From assembly GCA_951802425.1 (NCBI GenBank), contig OX637802.1, positions 186,001 to 250,000 of the forward strand: a DNA stretch of 64,000 bases, read 5' to 3'. Both the position numbers and the translations under genes were made by a program. Within the stretch, counting starts at the first letter, position 1. Each line of letters starts with the position of its first letter. The notes beneath the pieces were generated by a model. That model had not been told where the DNA came from. It saw nothing but the letters and a program-made list of their open reading frames with translations, and made no database searches. The stretch comes from Clavaria fumosa. Lineage: Eukaryota; Basidiomycota; Agaricomycetes; Agaricales; Clavariaceae. Below, piece by piece: positions 10,530 through 22,121 of the stretch.

Positions 10530-11371
10530 CATGTGGCTCAGGGTGAAAATGACTCTATGAAAGTTGGTGGGGTATTTAGCCCTGTTTATTTGAAATTTGA
10601 GATGTAGGCTTCAGAGGAAGGTTTGGAACTCCTCCCTCCTTCCAGAGTAAGGGGCAATCTTCAAGGTTAATGCTGCTGGTGCAGCAAGTGCAGGTGCAGC
10701 TTCGGCCATTTTCTAGTCAAGTTCTTCACAGTAGACATGGGCAGGGCTTTGAAAGCTATCTACTTGTAGGCAGTGTTGGAGTCCCACAAATGTAAGGTCC
10801 ATCTGTACTTCGGTGGAACAATGTGTAGGTAGCATTTCCTCAGTTTGGGTTCCTATTGAAGTACAGGTTTCATCTTCAAGTTCTTTGAGGGCACTGTGAT
10901 AGTTGCTTTCTTCAAAGAGGTCTTCTTCTCCAGCCAGGAATTCTAAGGTCTCTTGTTTGTATGCTTCTTCGGCTGCTACTTCAGACAGTAGGGCCACCAA
11001 TCAGGTCCGGAAAGTTTGCCACTTGGGTAGATGCACAATTGATAAAACATTATTTGTGCTTGGGTCTCTGGGTACACAGATTCTCCTGTTGGCAAAATGG
11101 TACTGCAGTGCCAATTGTGTGGCCTCAGACTGTCTTGGATACAGGAACTGTTTGTAGGTCCCTGCTTTCAGTGTGTTTGGTGGGGTCAATTGTTCAAAAT
11201 CTGTTTCTTGGTCAAATCCTGTCAGGGCTCTACACCTCTCATGTTGTTTGAACACTGTCCAAAAGTGTGCCAGTTTGTCTTCTCAGAATATGCAAGTCTT
11301 GCTTTGACTTGGGCAGGGGTGTGGGTGCCTAGGTCCATGAGGAGGTAGGCAGGGGTGGAGGTTGTTACTTG
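10530..11371 (-). pseudogene. Ty3/gypsy relic: ORF0 plus gag start (gypsy A family)
   Basis: On the minus strand, an ORF (11255-10713, one TGA at 11001-11003) matches ORF0 of gypsy A: GFDQETDFEQLTPPN, YPRQSEATQLALQYHFANRR, ETLEFLAGEEDLFEE and a final EELD. It ends in TAG, and after 3 nt a gag ATG (10709) opens MAEAAPALAAPAALTLK followed by IAPYSGRREEFQTFL, then TGA where gypsy A has Arg. The copy is truncated near 10530. Between the LTR and 11255 the conserved frame has another TGA in place of Arg (CIF*ED versus VFREEE). Confidence 0.8.
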
Positions 11372-11705
11372 TCACAAATAGCCTCTGACTCCTGTGGGTT
11401 TGAGGAGACATGTGTCCAGCCAAATGGGAGCAGAAAGGTTGTATTGGAGAAGAGGTAACAACCTAGGGGAATGTCTGTAGCGAAAGTCCATACTTATACA
11501 GTGTAGGGTACAGGGTGTGAGTCATAATTGGGGAGGAGGCAGTGTGCAGGCACAAAGAGTACATGAGGGACCAGCAAGGCAGTGCCGCATGGTGATGTGA
11601 AATAGAAGAAGGAGAGGAGCATGTGGAAAGGTATGCAGGTGGTGGTGACAGCATGGGGGCAGTGTGTGTAGCATGTGGGTGTGGGTCACATGGTCAGGGG
11701 AGGAG
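11372..11705 (-). repeat. LTR remnant upstream of the gypsy relic
   Basis: On the minus strand its end reads ..GTGACA followed by AGTAACAACCTC, matching the junction after the gypsy A 5' LTR (46341-46360). Near 11684-11700 the minus strand reads ACCATGTGACCC, matching the LTR start block ACCACGTGACCC of gypsy A. The middle is diverged and nearly CpG-free. Confidence 0.55.
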
Positions 11706-11716
11706 TGCAATTTCTT

Positions 11717-12008
11717 ACATCAACACCATTGCAACCACTCACAACTTTCTCAACAATATCTGTTTCCCCCAACTTGTCTGTTTCTCTTTCTACACTTCAT
11801 CTGTCAACTTTGCAACTTCCTCAGTGACATCTCCCTTCTCCCAACTTGTCTTTTCTGCTCTTACACCTTGTCAGACATTCTCACAACCTTCCAGGACCAA
11901 GTATTCTCAATTGTGCTCAACAGTTGATTGGTCTTAGCAAGTTCACAGGACTGATCACCAACAAATTGACTTTCAGTGCTATTCATGAGACAGGACAAGC
12001 CCTAACAA
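11717..12008 (+). repeat. Dispersed repeat shared with 40140-40489 (LTR-like end)
   Basis: Both copies share tctcagtgacatctcc..., ctcaacagttgattggtctta and a final tatgagacaggaca.gccctaaca. A pyrimidine-rich body with a shared end at ..TAACA suggests the 3' end of an LTR. Class unknown. Confidence 0.55.
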
Positions 12009-12563
12009 ACGGCTACTCCTTGTAGCAGTGATTCTGCAGAACCTCTCACATCAGATTGATCTGCCTCAGGTGCTGGCAGCTGATGAACTGTAGGGAAGTT
12101 GATCATGCACCCCACTATCAAGAGTTGGAATGATAATCTTGTTGCACATTGTATTGTCACACTTGATGGTGTCTATTATATTATGACCCACCTTTGAGGT
12201 TTCACAAAACTCATCCACAGCCTCCACTGATTCCACTGTTCTGAATATTGATGACTCCTCTTGAATCCTTCTTGTTGAGAATATACAAAGTGGAGTCATA
12301 CATCCAGGTCATCTTATCATCCTTGGGATGTGTGCCCATGAGTCTGGGGCATGTCTCTTCACCCCTGAAGGGCAAATGCCACCTGGTAAGACTGCAAACT
12401 CTGGCATTAGCAATGTGGTGCTGGTCTGGTTATTGCTATCCCAGATTACCCACCTCAAGACATTATCAAAAATTGTCCCAGAAAGCATGGAACAACTCAG
12501 TGCCATCTTCATCTGGTGGTGAAGATATAAGGGCAGTATTTATTGACCAAGGCTAGAAACATT
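12009..12563. other. No gene recognised
   Basis: AT-rich, CpG-poor. Short open frames exist on the minus strand (12309-12512, 12066-12299) but show no family signature. Probably decayed repeat sequence next to the Crinkler-like gene. Confidence 0.4.
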
Positions 12564-15500
12564 TTACACCTTCCAAACCTCTTCGGTGTCTAACTCGAGC
12601 ACATACTGAGCTACTTTAAGATCCCAGGTTGATCTGCCCGCTGCTTCTTTATAGCCCTGCTTGGTGAAGGAGGATCCCATCGGTTTCGGCACAATAAAGA
12701 CAATGATCCACTTCCGCGTAGCTGATGGTCGAAGGCATTCAAGTTCTGGGACTGTGCGCTTGAGTGATGTCTGCATGATTGCGAAACCCTTGATGCTTGA
12801 AGGATGAGCCTGAGCATCAGTTATTTGACAACCAATGAGTTTTCGGAGATCGGGGTTATCATCATGTACATAAAGCACAGAATTGACAGTCGCAAAGGTT
12901 TTTGAACTTGGTTTCAGATAGCATGATCGATGCTCACGGACCGAAGACGTCAACAGGCCTTGAAAGGTCTGAATGTTCCCGAAGTCTTTATGCTGTACAG
13001 TGCGCGAAAAAGATATTTCAATGGATTCCATGCTATTATCAAGGGAAGAGGCCCGGAAGGTCGTTGGTTCCATTATGGAGCGGAAGTACTTGTGAACTTG
13101 CCGTTCCCATAACCGTCCACGAATTGCAGAAGCATCGTTATTGCCCTGGATGCTTCGGTAGAAATTTCGGGCGGACTCTTCGTCTCGTTTCTCCAACTCG
13201 GCCATAAGTTGGTCAAACGCCCACTGGGAAACAGGCCGGATCTGGCAAAGATATAGTGTTCTTTCGTCAGGGCCGCGAGGGTAAATCTCAAATATTCGAT
13301 GAGGAACAACGCGATTGCCGTGTACACCGTCTATGGCTTTAACCACATCGTCAATCTCCTCAATGGCCCTCGTGAGTTCGCTAAGCACGTTGTTGAGGTT
13401 ACCCATAGAAGCAGCAGCCTCGAAGCATTGGCGAGGTATGTTACCGCAGAATTTGATGGCGTAGAGAATGCGCGTGAGAGGAATGTCAGGGCCTGACATG
13501 AACAGCCTATATGAATAGTTAGATGCGAAATGAGTGGGTTGATAGCAAACACAAACGCCATTAGAACAACTTCTTCTAATGAACAGGGCTCCATCACCAG
13601 CACTTGTCCAGTATATGGACAATACTGTTTCATCCAACGTCGATCGATACGTGTCCTCGGTGACGATGTTAGAAGTATTCGATATCTACCGTTTCTAAGA
13701 ACTTGGTGACTGGGTTTGCAATGCTCGCCATCCGCATCGACGAGTACAATAACATCATCGCCAGTCAGGGTTCCCTTTTCGCGTATCTGGTCAGTGATAG
13801 CAAATACGGATTCGTCCGTGCCTTGGAACACAGTAGGCTGAGATCGAAGGAGGCGAAGGATGAGAAGATAATACAGGAAGCAGGTTTTGCCTGCAAGGGA
13901 GTTAAGACAACAATAGGTATGAGAAATAACTGTTCGAACCGATGCCCGGTTGGCCAGTAATGACAATGCTGCCATTAACACCCTTGGGTGTGCGACTGAT
14001 AATTTCCATCATCGAGTCCCAGTCCGTTCGAATGAGCATTAGCAGTGGCACGCGCGGCGTCTCCTCCAACTCCAACACAGACAAGTCCAGATACCGTAGG
14101 CTGCAGGGAAATATGCTTGAGATTAGCCCCGATATCTCAGTCGAGGCATTTTCATCGAAATTGGTTTTCGCATCAGAATTAGCTTTCAGATTAGCTTGAA
14201 GGCCGCCATCATTAACACTCTTTCTTGATCGCAGGAACCTGGATTTCACGGCAAGAGCATCCGACGGCAACGAGGTTTCGCGTTCTGGGTTGAGTAGCTT
14301 AAGTTCATTTTGCAGTTCCATTATACTGCTCTCGTCCAGAGCCACTTCGCGGATGATATGGTCGAAGAGGTCCACCTTGCCCCACAACTTCTGATGAAGC
14401 TCAAGAAGCCAACCGGGGATGGATCCTACGATGAACGATAAGCAAGGTTGCACTTCTCGGAAGATTTGGGGAACTCACCAGGGGTAACATCGCGGGAATG
14501 CACTGTACATAGCATTCATCAAGCAAGCGACATAACGAGACGAAGGGTGCGGAGTATTCGAAACGGAAGGCATAGCAGCGAGGGAAGGGCGAGATATGAC
14601 GAAGCCACAGAGAAAGGTAAAGTCGGAAGTCAGTTAAGACGAGGCGATGGCGATAGCAGAATTGAACAAACGGGACAGCAGGACATGTAGGTTGAAGGGA
14701 AAGAGGAAAGCCAGAGTGAAGGGTATAGAGAGGATGTTAACGTGTCAGCGAGGCAAAAAAGATGCGAAGCCGCAGAGGAGGGGCGAAAGGGGGCGATAAG
14801 ATATCAGTAGATTCAACTTACACAAAGGTGGGCCCATGCGGGGTCGCTTGGGACGATGGTCACTTTCTTCTGTTGTAAGAATGATTGGTGGAGAAAGGAA
14901 TGATGAGAGAATGCAACAGCAATGAAAGGTGAAGTGGCGAGTGGAAGGGGAAATGAATTAGTGTCAAGAAGAATTCCGCGAGGTACGTGACATCAATGAA
15001 GAGGAAAAGGACGATCACGGATGGAAGAGCATGAAAGTTACCCAAGGTTAGAAAAGTGGTTGCAATGTTGGCAGGATAATGAAGCGAGCAAGAACGGTGA
15101 CAAATGAGCAGATAACACGTGAAGATAAAATCAATCACAATAATGTACCAAAGGAAATGAAAAGCAAGGCAGCAAATGTGTTGTGATTGAGGATGTGCAT
15201 AGGATAGGAGTAAAGGATGGGAGTAATGGGCCACGACGATGGAAAATGTTCGATAGTGGTAGCAGAATCGAACAAACATCATGTGAGAATGTACGGAACA
15301 TCCAAGATGGAGGGTCAAACCGTTAAGATTGAGATTGCGGATGCGAAGCCGCAAAGAAAACGAGGTCGTCAAGGGTGTCATTCGACGGACATGTTGAAAA
15401 CGAGACGATTTGATAGGGCGAGGGAATTGAAATGTGCAACGCAGTTCATAATCGAAATTGAAGAAACGAGACGGCCGCACCATGGTAAACGATGTGCACG

Positions 15501-16084
15501 ACGACGGAGATGGTTGAATAGGTGCGACAGACCACTACAAAGTCAAACTATACTCACCGTCCGGGCGTAGCTCATTGATGGATTTATTAATCTTGGATCG
15601 TATACCAAATGATTTGATCCCCATGTCGGATTTCAGGTTTTCAATGCTGAGGGTGAACAAGACCTCGCCATCGACGTCATTTTCTGTTTGGGTGGTACGT
15701 AGCCTCGAGAATACCTGACGAGTAGGTAGGCGACGCACCCGTGAACATATCACATACGTCCTGCCCGTATCCTCCGCTCTTAAGCCAACTGACGACGTCG
15801 TTCACCGTCCAGTGTTTGGGATCTATGCTTGCTTTCCCCTTGCCCTTGCCATGCACCTGTGTTAGTCAAAGCATTGATATTAGATGAGGTAATTACAACT
15901 GTGCACTTACCGCATCATCCGGCACTATCTCTTCAGGAGCAATGGGCGTCATGAACACATCCGATGAAGTCGATCCTGGTGGGAAGGGTTGGCTGGTCGA
16001 TGCGATGTTTTCGACGGCTGTAGCTCCTGCGGAGCTTGGCAACATTTCCTTCGATGCTTTGCGATTCTTCTTCTTGTTCGCCAT
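12564..16084 (-). CDS. SAM-domain Crinkler/RHS-like P-loop NTPase with nuclease-like C-terminus
   Basis: Six exons give an open 730-codon frame: 15911-16084, 15758-15856, 15558-15714, 13940-14425, 13557-13890, 12564-13506, all introns GT..AG (43-54 nt except intron 3, 1132 nt). Residues about 74-143 look like a SAM domain (WTVNDVVSWLKSGGYG; later GEVLFTLSIENL). Around residue 301-308 is a Walker A motif, GQPGIGKT, created only by splicing, followed by CFLYYLL and FQGTDESVF. The C-terminal part (GRLWERQVHKYF; later LIGCQITDAQAH) resembles the nuclease-like region of Crinkler/RHS proteins, with Q-x-T near a usual Q-x-K site. Such proteins are known as effector or conflict proteins; an activity here is inference. 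No signal peptide is seen. The start ATG (16084-16082) begins a Lys-rich MANKKKNRK segment. Confidence 0.75.
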
Positions 16085-16235
16085 TGAGTGGTGGAGTGTC
16101 GGAGATTGAATTGGTGGGACCCGGCAGTGTCGGCCAAAATCATGTGACACACACAAAGCACCAAATTACTGACCCACTTCCACTACCTGGTGTTCTGCCT
16201 TCCACAGACCAGATACAAAAGAACTTTGAGTATAA

Positions 16236-16665
16236 AAAGTGTTCCAAATAATCATTGAAGGAAATCCTTCAAGCTTGACCTTTTTAATTTTGCTTCATTC
16301 TCGAGATATGCCCATGTACATGCCATATCTCAACAATGAGGCCAAATACTGTAGTTTTTCAACCAGATGTTCATCACAAGTCACAGGAGATCACGAACTG
16401 AACTCATTTTCTGTGACTGTCACAGTCTTTTGGCAATGGTGAACTCAGCTCAGTAGTACAATTTGGTGGCAGCAGTGGCAAACAGTGCCAAGTCTGCCAC
16501 CATGCCACCACACAAACTTGAGGTCACATATGGAATCTACCACCGAACTCCCATGTAGGTGGTGGCTGTGATGCTTACATAACTGTGGCTGGAACATCTG
16601 GTCGAAAAACTACAGTAAAGAAAACCTATCTTGAAGGATTGTCTCAAATATATTATAGGAACATT
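16236..16665. mobile_element. Foldback element (MITE-like)
   Basis: Two pairs of inverted segments face each other: actgtagtttttcaaccaga (16349) against tctggtcgaaaaactacagt (16597), and gttcc..tccttcaag (16242-16280) against cttgaaggat..ggaac (16630-16662). No coding frame. CpG-poor. Confidence 0.6.
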
Positions 16666-17567
16666 TTGTCTCACCAAAACGAAGCTGCTGAATCATGCTG
16701 TGGAAGCCAAAACACCAGGTATGGGGAGTATGGGATGTGAGTGGACTAATTAGGTAATTGTGGCTGTGCAACCACTCTGGCACCAGCTTTTCCATTGCCT
16801 GTCCTGAATCCTGATGTGTATAATATTTGTACTAGCTCAACTGCATCATTTCTGAACTATTTTAATAATGGTTCCAACTATGCCACTGCATTACTGTAGC
16901 AATGTTCTGAAGGAACAGAGTACTCAGCATATTCAGAACAGCACAGAATTTTAAAATTTTGCATGAAATGTGAGTCACATAGACCCATAAGCACTCCAGT
17001 ATTATTTCCAGAGCCTTGGAAATCAAGATTGCACAAGCCATCATTTGGATACATGAAATGTCACTATTAAAATTGAGACCCATTTTATTTTGGTGGATTA
17101 GTACAGAAAATATTTTCTTTTGACATTTCCACATTAATCTACAGATCAAATAATGTCTTATCAAAAAATAATTCATGAGAATTGCTTGAGAATTGACTGA
17201 GAAATGGGCAAGAACATTTGTGGGTCACTCATTTGGCAAGTTTGTGGCATGGCTTTGTGTGGGAATTGCTGGGTCCCAGAATTGGGGTTGGGCAATCCCT
17301 GTAATGTGTGACAGAGGTCACATGCCATGATGCATCATCACAGGTCCCAAACCATTGACCCAGTGGGTTGTGTAGTTGATAGTGACTTCAGCATTCATCA
17401 TAGAGAGGAGTACTCAGCAAATGAAATGTTCAGAATTCATGTTTAAAATTTTTGGCCAAAATAGATTTTATGTCAGTTGTGCCTGAGCAATGTTATGCCT
17501 CCATGTTTCCAAAACCCCTGCCAAATCTGGCCCTAGAATTGAAATTTTACAACCTCCTTCAATTCAT
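16666..17567. other. AT-rich region without recognisable gene
   Basis: Low CpG, no conserved frame on either strand, no tandem structure that I can define. Likely old repeat sequence. Confidence 0.5.
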
Positions 17568-17782
17568 ATTTTCATGCTTAACTTTGGCTGAGTGAAATGT
17601 TCCATTCATAAATTAAAAGTTTTTGTTCAAGGCTGATTTTTTAAATCTTTGTTTATTGTTGAGATATAACGAAGATGATAGAATATCTCAATATTGAAGT
17701 CAGATTAAAAAAATAGGTCTTGAACAAAATTTTTTGATTTATAAACAGAACATTTCACTCAGCCAAAGTTAAGCATGAAAAT
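17568..17782. mobile_element. Foldback element of about 215 bp
   Basis: Left arm attttcatgcttaactttgg (17568 on) is the reverse complement of the right arm ending ccaaagttaagcatgaaaat (17782). Pairing continues inwards through ctgagtgaaatgttc and more loosely to a centre near 17675. No coding capacity; typical MITE form. Confidence 0.75.
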
Positions 17783-17934
17783 GTGAGTGTCAGAGGTCAG
17801 AGATTGAATGGCCTGTGTGCACAGCTCTGTTGGGTTCACATGCTCTCACTTGTCACCTGTGCACTCTCAGTCACAGCACTTTCACACACCTTGCATACCT
17901 TGCAGAGGCCTTGGGCAGACAACCATCAATGCCC

Positions 17935-18124
17935 CCCCCTTAAGATTGTGCCTTTTGAGCAATCTCAAAATCCTGTATTGTGTCCTGGGCATCCTTGAGA
18001 TTTTTGGCTGGTTCCCAAGTATTGTCCTCCAGGGGGTAACCGAGCCATCGTACCAGATACTGCACTGACCTTCCTCATTTATGTTTCCCCCTAATGAACT
18101 CAACCTCGTACTGTGGCTCGCCAT
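17935..18124 (-). pseudogene. Gypsy integrase C-terminus with chromodomain (fragment)
   Basis: On the minus strand a frame reads QYEVEFIRGKHK*GRSVQYL and then [20 protein letters not shown]. This matches the chromodomain at the end of chromovirus-type Ty3/gypsy integrases, which binds modified histones to direct insertion. One TGA interrupts it. It ends in a G-run (plus strand cccccccc at 17932-17939) that looks like the polypurine tract before a 3' LTR. Confidence 0.75.
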
Positions 18125-18386
18125 TGACTTCTATACTTTCAGGATGTTGTGGGTGATCATGTTACAACTCTCATTACCAGGGGTCCTAGGCAGGCTAGCT
18201 GGGTAGGAGGACAAGAGGGGTGGTATTCCAAATAACAAGTCTAGAGAATACAGGATGCTTTCCTTCCTACTTATATACTGAACATGGTAGGCAAGGTTCC
18301 GAACGGAGTACAAAGAGAGGAGAGAAAAGACAGTACTACGGTGCATAGGGAGGGAATGAAGGTATCAAAGGAACAGTCACATGGTA
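18125..18386 (-). repeat. LTR-like fragment with TATA box
   Basis: The minus strand carries GTATATAAGTAGG (TATA near 18271-18277) and a pyrimidine-rich leader resembling the gypsy B LTR in composition. It is not collinear with the flanking gag and chromodomain pieces, so it probably comes from another element. Confidence 0.4.
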
Positions 18387-19887
18387 CACTATGGACCCAA
18401 TAGCAGGTTGATATCACCATCTGGACAGATGATTTAAGACTTTCACCCAAAAAACAGGTGATGGGTGATTTTGGAATTAAGGGATATTGAGCTGGAGGAT
18501 ATTGAGTGATACAACACACCCATCAATTTGAGTGATATTAAGCTGGGGAATATTGAGTGATACAATAGCCCCCTTAATTTGAGTGATATTAAGCTGGAGG
18601 ATATTGAGTGATACAATACACCCCTTGATTTGGGTGATATTAAACTGAAGGATATTGAGTGATACAAAACACCTTCAATTTGAGTGATATTAAGCTGGAG
18701 GATATTGAGTGATGTTAGACTGGAGGATATTGATTGATATTGAAGTAAAGGATATTGAGTGATACAATACACCTCCTTGATTCTCCTTGATTTGGGTGAC
18801 ATTAAGCTGGAGGATATTGAGTGGCACAACACATCCATCAATTTGAGTGATATTAAACTGTAGAATATTGAGTGATACAATAGGCCCCCTTAATTTGAGT
18901 GATATTAAGTTGGAGGATATTGAGTGATACAATACACCCCTTGATTTGGGTGATATTAAACTGAAGGATATTGAGTGATACAAAACACCTTCAATTTGAG
19001 TGATATTAAGCTGGAGGATATTGAGTGATACAATACACCCCATGAATTTGAGTGATATTAAACTGAAGGATACTCAGTGATATAATACACCTCTCAATTT
19101 GAGTGATTAAACTGGAGGACTTTGAGTGATACAATACACCCCTCAATCTAAGTGATATTAAACTGGAGGATATTGAGTGATACATCTCTCAATGTGAGTG
19201 ACATTAAGCCACAAAATCTTATTGTCTAGATGGGGACTGTAGTGTAATGGGTAACATAGCAGTTATGGGTTAAGTCCAATTCCATGAGCACTTGAGTTCA
19301 ACTCCCATTGAGTGCATAATTTAGAGGCTAAAAAAATACCTAGAGACATAGTTAAAATCACTCAAAGTATGTAGAAGCCACCTCAAATATCAGGTTAAAA
19401 TGTGCTTGATAGCAGTGACATTTACCTGGAGAGCAGCAGGTGAATTTGGTCATATATGTGCTGAAAAATAACCCATTTGATGTACCTGATTATCAACCAA
19501 TACAGTTTCAAGATATCATCAACAAATTAATTTTGTGCAATTTCTTGCAGTGAAAGAGAGTGAAAAACACCTAAGATTATGACTAAGATGACACAAAAAA
19601 CCAACATGAAATTCACCTATTAGATCAGTTTAAAAGGCACTTGTGATAGAGTGAAATTCACCTATTATAGATGAGTTTAAAATACACTTGAATTGTAGTA
19701 TTATTCACCCAGAGAACAGTGGGTGAATTCGGTCATATAAGTGGTGAAAATCACCCATTTCATGTACCCAATAAAGATGTGATTATCAACAAGTCCTGGT
19801 GATTTTCACCTAGGAAACCATTGCTATTCACCACTTCTCAGGGTGTTTCATATGGTGATTTTCACCAGGTTTTGGTCTTGCAGTGTT
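18387..19887 (-). mobile_element. CACT-ended non-coding element, copy 1
   Basis: 1501 bp with imperfect inverted ends: CACTATGGACCCAATAGCAGG at the left, and the complement of CACTGCAAGACCAAAACCTGG at the right. The interior is made of 30-40 bp degenerate units (ggatattgagtgatacaatac...) and contains a tRNA-like segment (19232-19318). It is nearly identical, in inverted orientation, to 33409-35223. Open frames inside are repeat artefacts. It lies in a gypsy gag. CACT ends suggest a CACTA/EnSpm-like non-autonomous element, but the flanks (gta / ttg) do not match as a target duplication. Confidence 0.7.
19232..19318 (+). other. tRNA-like segment (SINE head?) inside copy 1
   Basis: GGGGACTGTAGTGTAATGGG resembles a tRNA 5' arm with an A box, and GAGTTCAACTCCC 55 nt downstream resembles a B box (GGTTCGAnTCC with the CpG decayed). 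The acceptor stem does not pair, so this is a tRNA-derived promoter relic, not a tRNA gene. It is shared with copies 2 and 3. Confidence 0.5.
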
Positions 19888-20526
19888 GACGACCATCATG
19901 TTGGGGTTCGGGGCAAGATCGGGCACAGCAGGGACGCGATGCGGGGCCGTGGTGGGACGAGGGGGTGGCGCTGGGGCTCGGGCTTTGCAGATAGATTTGA
20001 ATTCTTGCCACAGATCGTCCATCCGGATAGCTTTGTCTCTCCATCCTAGGTAGGTAGTCGGGAGGGAGTCGCTGTTGTACATTTTCTCGACCAGGGGCTG
20101 GTTGAGGCCGTTCTTGAGATACTCAATGGGTACCAATTCGTGGTGTGTGATGCTGAGATGTGCTTGGCGGTAGAGGTGGTCGAATTCTGTAAAGAACTCG
20201 TGGGCAGTCTTACCACTTTGTCGAAGTTTCTGGACATTAGCAAGAGCTTGTGTCTCATCAGCCATATCGAGGAACTCATCGTCTAGGTCCAGAACAAAAT
20301 TGTTCCAGCTCCCAGTAGTTTCTCTTTCGATGATTCAGTCGACATGAGCATTGGCCCAGTCTTTGGCGTAGTCGAGGCACATCTTGTTGAGGACAAAATA
20401 GATTTTCTTTTCATCGGATTCATAGCATTTGGGCTCGGAGGCAAACAGGAGGGTGAATTGTCATTTGAACATGCGGTATGCTTTCTTGTCTCTATTGAAC
20501 TCTTTGACCAAGATTCCACTACTCAT
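19888..20526 (-). pseudogene. Ty3/gypsy Gag (element G), truncated
   Basis: Minus-strand Gag with KKIYFVLNKMC, then RETTGSWNNFVLDLDDEFLD, KTAHEFFTEFDHLYRQA and a YLGWRDKAIRMDDLW segment, as in fungal gypsy Gag capsids. The ATG (20526-20524) overlaps the ORF0 stop (TAG 20521-20519). Nonsense codons interrupt it after RMFK and at HVD*IIE (TGA for probable Arg). Before the zinc knuckle the element is cut by the CACT-ended copy 1. Confidence 0.8.
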
Positions 20527-21190
20527 CGTCACTGTCGAGGTCGTACAGTTGGATTGATGAGACATCTGAGGGGGCTGGGGATGAGACATCATTGGGGTTA
20601 GTGAAAGGGTTGCTAGGCTCAGGCTGTGGTAGGTGGACAGCAGCTCGGTGTCAGGCGGCAAGTTCTCTGGTGGCAAGAAGGTCAGGGATATTGGTTGGGG
20701 TGATGGTCATGATGGGAATGTTAGGGGGGATCCTGGAACATCAGTTAGGAACAGCGGGATAGGGGAGAGAGGTACGAGGTTTCCAGTCCACAATGGATCT
20801 GGTGGCGGTATCCACAAGGTACGAGGTTCAGTAGCTGGTGACGGAGATGAAACGTTCACTGGGTTGGGTCTGTGTGCACTTGTTGGAGAAAGTGTGGGTG
20901 GGGGGTATGGGTGAGGCAGGGTGTGGAGACGATGAGGCTTCGGTGGAGGTGGGGGTCGGGATATTTTCGATGTTGAGGCCTTCTAGGTCCTCAGCAATAG
21001 CTTCTTGTTGTTGTTCTACCCAGAGTTCGAAGAGTTTCTCCTGAAGGGTAGTTACGAATTTGACAGCACTGTATCTTTCAAACAGTTGCTGTTGACGGAT
21101 AGCGCAGGACGTTAGTAGACCAGTTGGGATGAACTGGCATTCGACGCTTTGGTACAACAGTTGAGCGGGCATAGCGGTTGTACTCGGGGG
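20519..21190 (-). pseudogene. ORF0 of gypsy element G
   Basis: A frame upstream of gag contains LLYQSVECQFIPTG and NIENIPTPTSTEAS, matching STVYRSVERQFIKPG and DIENVESPP in ORF0 of gypsy B. A TQT motif (NKCTQTQPSE) follows. After stops near 20828 the same frame resumes and ends YDLDSDDE TAG, overlapping the gag ATG (ATGAGTAG). Function unknown; a part between the 5' LTR and gag in this lineage. Confidence 0.65.
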
Positions 21191-21349
21191 TATTCAGTCA
21201 AGTGATTGCGGTCGGGGTTCGTATGTCGATGTAGCATAGGTGAAGTCGTCGCCAAGTTTCTCATGTGTTGGTTAGTCCGAGGGGAGGCGGCAGGTGTTGG
21301 GTGTATTGGCAGCAACAGTATTCGCAGTTGTCGGAGTTGTTGGTTCAAG

Positions 21350-22121
21350 TTACAAAGGGTGAGTAGGTAGCCAGTGTGATAGGATAACCAGGTCCGGTGA
21401 GGGGAGGTGTGTGCATTGTTGGTGGTGGTGCCAGTGCATCATTACTGAGGATTACTTGACATTTTTCCAGCTCCTGAAGTATAGATACATGTTACAGTAG
21501 TGGTCAAGCCAAGCTGGGGGGATCATAAGGGACTAGAATACTAGGTGACTTTGCTGGTCTCATTGTTTTTTGCACATGTCAATGTGGTTGCCTAGAAAGG
21601 AAGTCTCCAGGAGGAGGACCTTACCAGCCATTGAGACTGCAATGCCATTGGGTTTGCTCCAGTATGCCACACAGACTGTAGTGCTCCTGGACTAACCAGG
21701 TTCATCACAAGGAGTGTTTATTGGACTTTGTCCCTACTAATCTATTCAAGTTATTGATTCATATTTTTCTATTCTTGACCCACATTCTTCCAGTCTAGAC
21801 CTACTTTTTTTCTCCCTTGACTCACATTCATGATTTGTGCTTGATTTGCTTGTTTTCTTGACTGCTTCTTGATTTGTTCTTGATACATTGAGTTATTATA
21901 AGACAGAATCAAGAAAAGTCCACCTTCTTGACTGTCTTCAAGTTGACCTTCTTGACTTCCAGTCAAGGCAAGTCAAGAAAAATCATGTTTTGCTGATGCA
22001 GGCATGGTAAGAATTTCTGCTGTGCCTGGGTTGTATTGTGACATTGTACAATTCCATCAACACCTCTTCGATTTCTTAGTCAGGCTTCCCATGTGATCCC
22101 TCCCATAGTCGATGCGCCGCT
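21350..22121. other. No gene recognised; element-derived and TRS65 upstream region
   Basis: The G element LTR is expected here but I cannot delimit it. 21775-21985 repeats the motif CTTGACT/AGTCAAG many times in both orientations. Elevated CpG returns from about 22080, where the TRS65 gene begins. Confidence 0.4.

Noticed and set aside
18443..19043. Identical open frames (MYHSIFYSLISL..) in 18.4-19.0 kb and 34.2-35.2 kb as a repeat-protein family
   Set aside because: They are translations of 30-40 bp DNA repeats inside a non-coding element, open in several frames, with no start context or codon constraint.
19232..19318. Functional tRNA gene
   Set aside because: A- and B-box-like sequences are present but acceptor and anticodon stems do not pair, and it is part of a repeated element.
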